From contig NC_060063.1 of assembly GCF_020283565.1 (NCBI RefSeq), positions 41,934,856 through 41,998,855 on the forward strand: 64,000 bases of DNA, written 5' to 3'. Both the position numbers and the translations under genes were made by a program. Of this stretch, positions 59,154-64,000 are shown one piece after another. Position 1 is the stretch's first letter. Every line of letters begins with the position of its first letter. Below the pieces are notes generated by a model. The model searched no databases. It was not told where the DNA came from and saw only the letters and a program-made list of their open reading frames with translations. The DNA comes from Trifolium pratense (taxonomy: Eukaryota; Streptophyta; Magnoliopsida; Fabales; Fabaceae).

Positions 59154-59847
59154 GGATCAACATTATTTAGTATGAAGAATTGATACAAGAGAATTCATGA
59201 ATTATGTGGCATGAAATCAAGGGAGCTGTCCTTTAACTATCTCTAATGACTAAAAGTCAATCTATTAAAACTGGTGATCTCATTTGTAAAAGGACTCAAC
59301 AAGATAATTCCCTTGTTGTTTAAGATTATAACATTTGGCAACATGACTGAGCTGGTACCAACAGTCAACTCAAATGCAAAAAAGAAGACGCCAACTTAGT
59401 CAGAACCAACATAACTGCATCTGCATGTATATCTTCTTTTTTGGTGTGATAATCGTTTGTGAATTTTGAGGAGGATTAGCTATCCAGATGACTTTATAAG
59501 ACCCTCCAACCAGAAACTAGAAATACCACAGAAGACATACAACAAATGATAGGTTTGTGTATGAATTATGGAATGGAATGGAATGGAAATAGAGTTTGTA
59601 TTGATGAGAATAAGCAAATACAATATGAAAACAGAATGAAGAAAACAAAGTAACAAACTAGCAGAGAGATTCTACTAGCCCCAAAGCACTAAGTGCCCCA
59701 AATCACTATGAAAGTGATCCACACAAACTAACAAAATACGTGAATGAATATTCTCTTTCTACTAAGCACTATATATATAACCAATTCCTCATGCAGCACA
59801 TGCACTCCTCATGCATTCTTTGCCACCTCATCGTTCCTTTCCCTCTC

Positions 59848-59952
59848 CTACTATAACAAAAATTATTTTTTAAGTTCATTGAATAACTGATGCATAGGTC
59901 AGACACATCAGTTACTCAACGAATCTAAAAAGTAATTTTTTTCTTATAATAG
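59848..59952. mobile_element. fold-back MITE, 105 bp
   Basis: Two arms of about 45 bp, CTACTATAACAAAAATTATT and CTATTATAAGAAAAAAATTA (reverse), with matching inner GTAACTGATG/ATAACTGATG. Could form an almost complete hairpin in the UTR intron. Confidence 0.75.
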
Positions 59953-60522
59953 GGACATGAGGGAGTAGATTATAAAACCTAGTTAGAACAACAATCACAT
60001 CTGAACATCAATAACCAACAAAGTAACAAACCACAGCAATCCAAATCCATTCATCTCTCAATATAAACCTATCTACACCGACAAATTCTTATTGTGCAGA
60101 ACCTTGCCCAGTCTATACAAACATTTCACCTAAATTATAGAATTCCCTTGAAATATACCTTTCAATGTTATACCTATAACTGAAGCAATTCCACCTAAAC
60201 ACCATGATCCAAACAAAAATTAGGGTAAATAAAAATTGGGGATGGAGGATGGTAAATTAATTCTAGGGTAATAAGCATTTCCCATTATTTCCCACAACGA
60301 ATCTCAAAATCAACAATGACCCATAAATCAAAAATTAAAAATTTACACAAACAAATAATAAAAATCAAGCCTTGGTCAAATCCCACTATAAAAAAAATCT
60401 AAAACAAAAAATCCCAAAATCAAAAAATATAACAAATCAAGCCTTGCGATTCAACGTGAAGCTGGAATTATGAAATTCGATTTCCACGCGAAATGAAAAG
60501 AAGAAGAAAGATAGAAATTTAC

Positions 60523-60631
60523 CTGAGATCTGATTTCCCCAATTTAATCAGGTGAAGAAAAAATTGGTGGCAAAATCGTGTAATTGCGCGTAAATTATTT
60601 GCCCCTTTCCAAAACGGCGGCGTTGAATAAT

Positions 60632-60634
<3 letters not shown>
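60523..60634 (-). other. probable 5'-UTR exon 1 / promoter edge of the UBC34-like gene
   Basis: Non-coding segment ending at the donor CTCAG/GTAAAT; immediately upstream on the minus strand lies the CT microsatellite. Confidence 0.4.

Positions 60635-60720
<86 letters not shown>
60635..60720. repeat. (AG)43 microsatellite
   Basis: 86 bp of uninterrupted AG; on the gene's strand a (CT) tract in the promoter or 5' UTR of the UBC34-like gene. Confidence 0.95.
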
Positions 60721-60725
<5 letters not shown>

Positions 60726-61029
60726 ATAGAGTGAGTCTATAACTGCGTTTTCATTTTTCGTTTTGTAGAAAAAATAGAATCGATTATAGAGAGAATCGAT
60801 TTTAGATCGTCGCTGTTATACACCGCCAAACAACCCTCTTTCGCAATCAAAGTGTAACCTGACTTTTTATCTAGTTGACTATTTTAACCCTTAAGTTACT
60901 TTGTAGATATTTCGGAACACATAGGAACAGTTGTACTTTTTATTCATGTTGACGTGTTATTTTAGTCATCATGACTTTTTGGTCCATTGTTTGATTTTTT
61001 GTTGGGGGCTGACAAATATTTAATTTAAA

Positions 61030-61313
61030 AAGTAGTAGTACAGTATAAAAAAATTATCTTTCATTTTTATAATTCATTTTTTTGAATTTTAAATATAAGT
61101 AAAAAAAACATTTTTTAAATTTATTTGATAATTGATGAATCTGAAATTATTTTTTTTTCAAGTAGCCTAGTGGTTAGATTCGCACATTTAAATACGGAAA
61201 AATGTGGAATTTGGGGTTTGAACCCCGGCCACTTCAATAATATCTCTGATAGCTACCAATTGAGCTACAGTTATAGTACAAAAATGACTTATTTCTTATA
61301 TTGTATTTAAAAT
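61030..61313. repeat. direct repeat, copy 1 (partner 62,577-62,860)
   Basis: About 285 bp, from AAAAAGTAGTAGTACAGTAT to TTATTTCTTATATTGTA, including the SINE. Nearly the same at 62,577-62,860. Confidence 0.85.
61158..61280 (+). mobile_element. tRNA-derived SINE
   Basis: TAGCCTAGTGGTTAGATTCG (A-box region) and GGGTTTGAACCCCG (B-box); same family as 47,037-47,171. Confidence 0.75.
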
Positions 61314-61400
61314 TGAAAAGAGAGCAAATGATAATAAGTGCGATAATGAACCATCTTCATAAAGGCATAACTATTTATTACACTCATTTAAATTCTTTAA

Positions 61401-62303
61401 GGGTCTGTTTGGTGCACAGGATAAGAGACAGGATAGGATAACTGTATCATATTCTGCCGCAATCCAGTGTTTGGTGATACAGCAGGATATGATAAGTTAA
61501 TCCTGAAGCTTATCCTATCCTGTCTCTCTAGTTATAATTCTTATCCTGAATTTGAGCTGGGTTACCAGCAGGATAGGATAAGAAAAAAAAAATTACTGAT
61601 TTATTTTATAAAATATATTTTAAAATACATAAAATAAAATTAATAAAATATAAATAATAAAATAATTAATTTTTAAATATATATGTGATTTTCTCATAGG
61701 GGTAATTTTGTAATTTATATATTCTAAAAAATTAAAATTTTACTAAAATTACAATATTTTAAAGTAAAATGATTATTAAAAAATTGACAAATAGGGATAT
61801 TAATTTAAATTTTATAAAAAATTAAATATAATTCTTTTGCAATATTTGTTTTATTATTTACGTATGAGATATATCATATATTTATTTAGCTTATCTAACA
61901 TGTATATATTATTGAATTATTTATTTGATCATGATTCATATAAAAAATTAAACTTGATTATTTTCTCATGATTTTTATTTAAAATTATATAAAGTTATTT
62001 GATTACTTATTTATATTTTTTATTTATAAAATTCAAAGTATTACAAAATAATTTTAAAAAAATAACAATTGTTTTACAAGAGTAATTTTGTCAATTAAAT
62101 ATGTTATATATCTTATCATATTATTATGAGCAAGTATGTATTAAAAACAAAATATAATAGTTATTATGTTTGTTATCCTGTGTGCACCAAACACGGGATA
62201 TGATAACTGCGTATAACTGTTATCCTGCTGTTATCCTATCCTATTCTTATCCTGTTTTATATCCTATCATGTCACTATGCTATCCTGCGCACCAAACGGG
62301 CCC
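61401..62303. mobile_element. Tourist/PIF-Harbinger-like element, 903 bp
   Basis: Ends GGGTCTGTTTGGTGCACAGG and GGGCCCGTTTGGTGCGCAGG (reverse), flanked by TAA (61,398-61,400 and 62,304-62,306). Subterminal repeats of ATCCTATCCT/AGGATAGGAT; AT-rich core without coding capacity. Confidence 0.85.
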
Positions 62304-62576
62304 TAAGTGAGTAGTCTCATTCAATTTCTAATATTATTTCATACTTTCCGATTATTTAAACAATTCAACCACATTTTTTAAATATCCATACAACTCATCA
62401 AAAACTCTCAAATGAATCTCACCGGATCTACCAAGTTTTTCCACATTTACGTATATTTTACATTAATATTATATTGAGTAAATGTAGTTTAATGTCTTTT
62501 TTTTTTTTAATTCTAATTCATTACCATTCATTGCCAGCAAAGCATAAAAGATATGAACGTTGTTTCATTTTTATAA

Positions 62577-62860
62577 AAAGTAGTAGTACAGTATAAAAAA
62601 TTTATCTTTCATTTTTATAATTCATTTTTAAAAAAATTTAAATATAAGTAACAAAAACATTTTTTAAAATTTATTGGACAATTGATGAATCTGACAAATG
62701 ATTTTTTTTGTCAAGTAATCTAGTGGTTAGATTCACACATTTTAATGCGGAGAAATGTATAATCCAGGGTTCGAACTCCGGACACTCCAATAATATCTTT
62801 GGTAGCTACCAATTGAGCTACACTTATGGGACAAAAATGGTTTATTTCTTATATTGTAAG
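62577..62860. repeat. direct repeat, copy 2
   Basis: Partner of 61,030-61,313; its right end coincides with the start of the LINE sequence. Confidence 0.85.
62711..62831 (+). mobile_element. tRNA-derived SINE
   Basis: TAATCTAGTGGTTAGATTCA and B-box GGGTTCGAACTCCG; same family as 61,158-61,280. Confidence 0.75.
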
Positions 62861-64000
62861 TGATTTGGCACATGCTATTAATAATAATAGTAATGAAGTT
62901 CAAGACACTACTAGCAAGATGGATGGCGATGATCAAATGGGCCACGCCCATGATATCCAAATGCAAATAAACTGATGTGGTGTGCACACGACAGTTTCTT
63001 GTATCCTTTTATTTATTTTTTAATTTTAATGATTGTGATTTCTTGGAATTGTAGGGGTGCTCAAGGATTGAATTTTCGTAGAGCACTCAATAATTTTTGC
63101 AGGAAAAACAAAGTGGATGTGGTGGCTTTGCAAGAGACTCGGTGTAGCGGCAATGTAGCTCGTGCGGCAATCAAGAAGCTTGGGTTCAAGAATTACATTG
63201 TGTCTGAAGCTCAAGGTTTCTCAGGTGGCATTTGGTTACTTTGGAACAGGCAAGATATTGAGTTTGAGGTAATACATAATAATTTTCATTTTATCCACGT
63301 TAAAGTAAAGGAAAAAGATGTTGATTCTTGGCTACTTACGGTGGTTTATGCGAGCCCTCGCGATAATGAAAGAGATACAACTCGACATCAGTTAGTGGAA
63401 CTTGCAGCTAATATTCGGGTTCCTTGGCTGATGATGGGGGACTTCAATGAGATTGCAAGTCTTGATGAGAAAAAAGGAGGAGTTCAACCCGATCTCAGAA
63501 AATGTTTAAACTTTTCCAATTGGATTAATGAGTGTAGATTGATGGAGGTTACTACTATAGGAACTAAATTTACTTGGAGAGGTCCTAAGTGGAACGGGCG
63601 TGACAGAGTTTTCAAAAAACTAGATCGTGTTCTCTGCAATGTGGAGTGGAGATTAAAATATCATAAGGGTTTTGCTAAGGTCCTTCCTAGAGTTCAGTCT
63701 GATCACCATCCAATTATGGTTCTTTCGGAGGGGGAGCCCTTTAATGGAGGTAATCGTCCTTTTAGGTTTGAGGCAGCCTGGATCACTCATGAGGATTTTC
63801 ATAGACTTTTGTGTGAAAAATGGGAGAGAGGCTCTGATTTGCTCAATTCTATTTCTAGTCTTACGCCCCACTTAAGAGAATGGAATCTTGAAATTTTTGG
63901 AAATATTTTCAAAAGAAAGAAGCAGCTTTTGGCAAGAATAAATGGGATTCAAAATAGTCCAAACTATGGGTATAGTAATTTCCTTGAGAACCTTGAGAAA
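62861..64000 (+). mobile_element. LINE (L1-type), 5'-truncated, running off the window
   Basis: A short open piece (SDLAHAINNNSNEVQ... to a TGA at 62,973-62,975) looks like the C-terminus of ORF1, then ORF2 begins. The left border falls exactly where the 285-bp direct repeat ends, consistent with 5' truncation at insertion. Confidence 0.75.
63029..64000 (+). CDS. LINE ORF2, endonuclease domain (partial)
   Basis: Open from the ATG at 63,029 to the window edge (324 codons). It shows the AP-endonuclease-like fold of L1 elements: ISWNCRGAQG near the start (catalytic Asn), VALQETRC (catalytic Glu), VYASPRDN, MMGDFNEI (catalytic Asp-x-Asn), FTWRGP, LDRVLCN and SDHHPIMV (the catalytic SDHxP). All hallmark residues are present. 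The domain nicks target DNA for target-primed reverse transcription. The RT domain would follow beyond the window. Lack of stops suggests a relatively young copy, though it may be broken further on. Confidence 0.92.
   Translation, partial: MIVISWNCRGAQGLNFRRALNNFCRKNKVDVVALQETRCSGNVARAAIKKLGFKNYIVSEAQGFSGGIWLLWNRQDIEFEVIHNNFHFIHVKVKEKDVDSWLLTVVYASPRDNERDTTRHQLVELAANIRVPWLMMGDFNEIASLDEKKGGVQPDLRKCLNFSNWINECRLMEVTTIGTKFTWRGPKWNGRDRVFKKLDRVLCNVEWRLKYHKGFAKVLPRVQSDHHPIMVLSEGEPFNGGNRPFRFEAAWITHEDFHRLLCEKWERGSDLLNSISSLTPHLREWNLEIFGNIFKRKKQLLARINGIQNSPNYGYSNFLENLEK

Larger units (their letters stand above)
57537..60522 (-). other. 5'-UTR intron of the UBC34-like gene
   Basis: The acceptor TTAGCAG/GAAATT lies at 57,537, about 70 bp before the ATG, and a donor CTCAG/GTAAAT at 60,522. 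The intervening 3 kb has no open frame and is filled by a hAT, a fold-back MITE and an LTR-like piece. Long first introns in the UTR are common in plant ubiquitin-pathway genes. The exon pairing is inferred without transcript data. Confidence 0.55.

Overview
This window is nuclear DNA of a dicot plant, most likely a legume of the Medicago/Trifolium/Pisum group. The evidence is the AT-rich non-coding DNA, plant GT-AG introns, a PELPK-type proline-rich cell-wall gene, tRNA-derived SINEs of a kind I associate with these legumes, and two large Sirevirus-type Ty1/copia retrotransposons. The species is inferred, not proven.

Layout. 1-1012: broken F-box/kelch gene. 1.6-6 kb: Helitron end and a weakly supported spliced transcript. 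6.3-6.8 kb: hAT MITE. 8.15-8.97 kb (minus): decayed PELPK gene, with a duplicate of its 3' flank just beyond it. 9.9-10.0 kb: SINE with a perfect 15-bp target-site duplication. 12,342-23,805: Sirevirus 1 (LTRs of about 1.75 kb, gag broken, pol intact, extra ORF3 intact). 24,203-36,614: Sirevirus 2 (LTRs of about 1.09 kb and nearly identical, TSD AAAAC, gag intact, one stop in pol, one frameshift in ORF3, an antisense acidic ORF, and a duplicated primer-binding site). 38.3-44.8 kb: nested transposons, including a Mutator-like MITE and a LINE RNase H remnant split by a hAT element (itself carrying a Helitron end) and a Tourist-like MITE.

Host genes lie mainly on the right. An intact intronless ATL-type RING-H2 E3 ligase is at 45,335-46,276 (+). 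A two-exon gene for an unrecognised 166-residue basic protein is at 50,642-51,462 (-). A zuotin-like J-domain fragment is near 53.8 kb (+). A complete nine-coding-exon, tail-anchored E2 of the UBC34/UBE2J class is at 54,418-57,466 (-), with a 3-kb 5'-UTR intron reaching to about 60.5 kb; two hAT elements and a fold-back MITE sit in its introns. The window ends in a 5'-truncated LINE whose endonuclease frame is open to the edge (63,029-64,000).

The two host genes that are clearly intact and recognised (ATL E3, UBC34-like E2) both act in ubiquitination, but nothing here shows that they work together. The most unusual features are the antisense ORF with SUMO-interacting-motif-like stretches in Sirevirus 2, the gene-like promoter/leader in front of ORF3 in both Sireviruses, the duplicated U5/PBS, and the recurrent single-base homopolymer extensions that break several reading frames.
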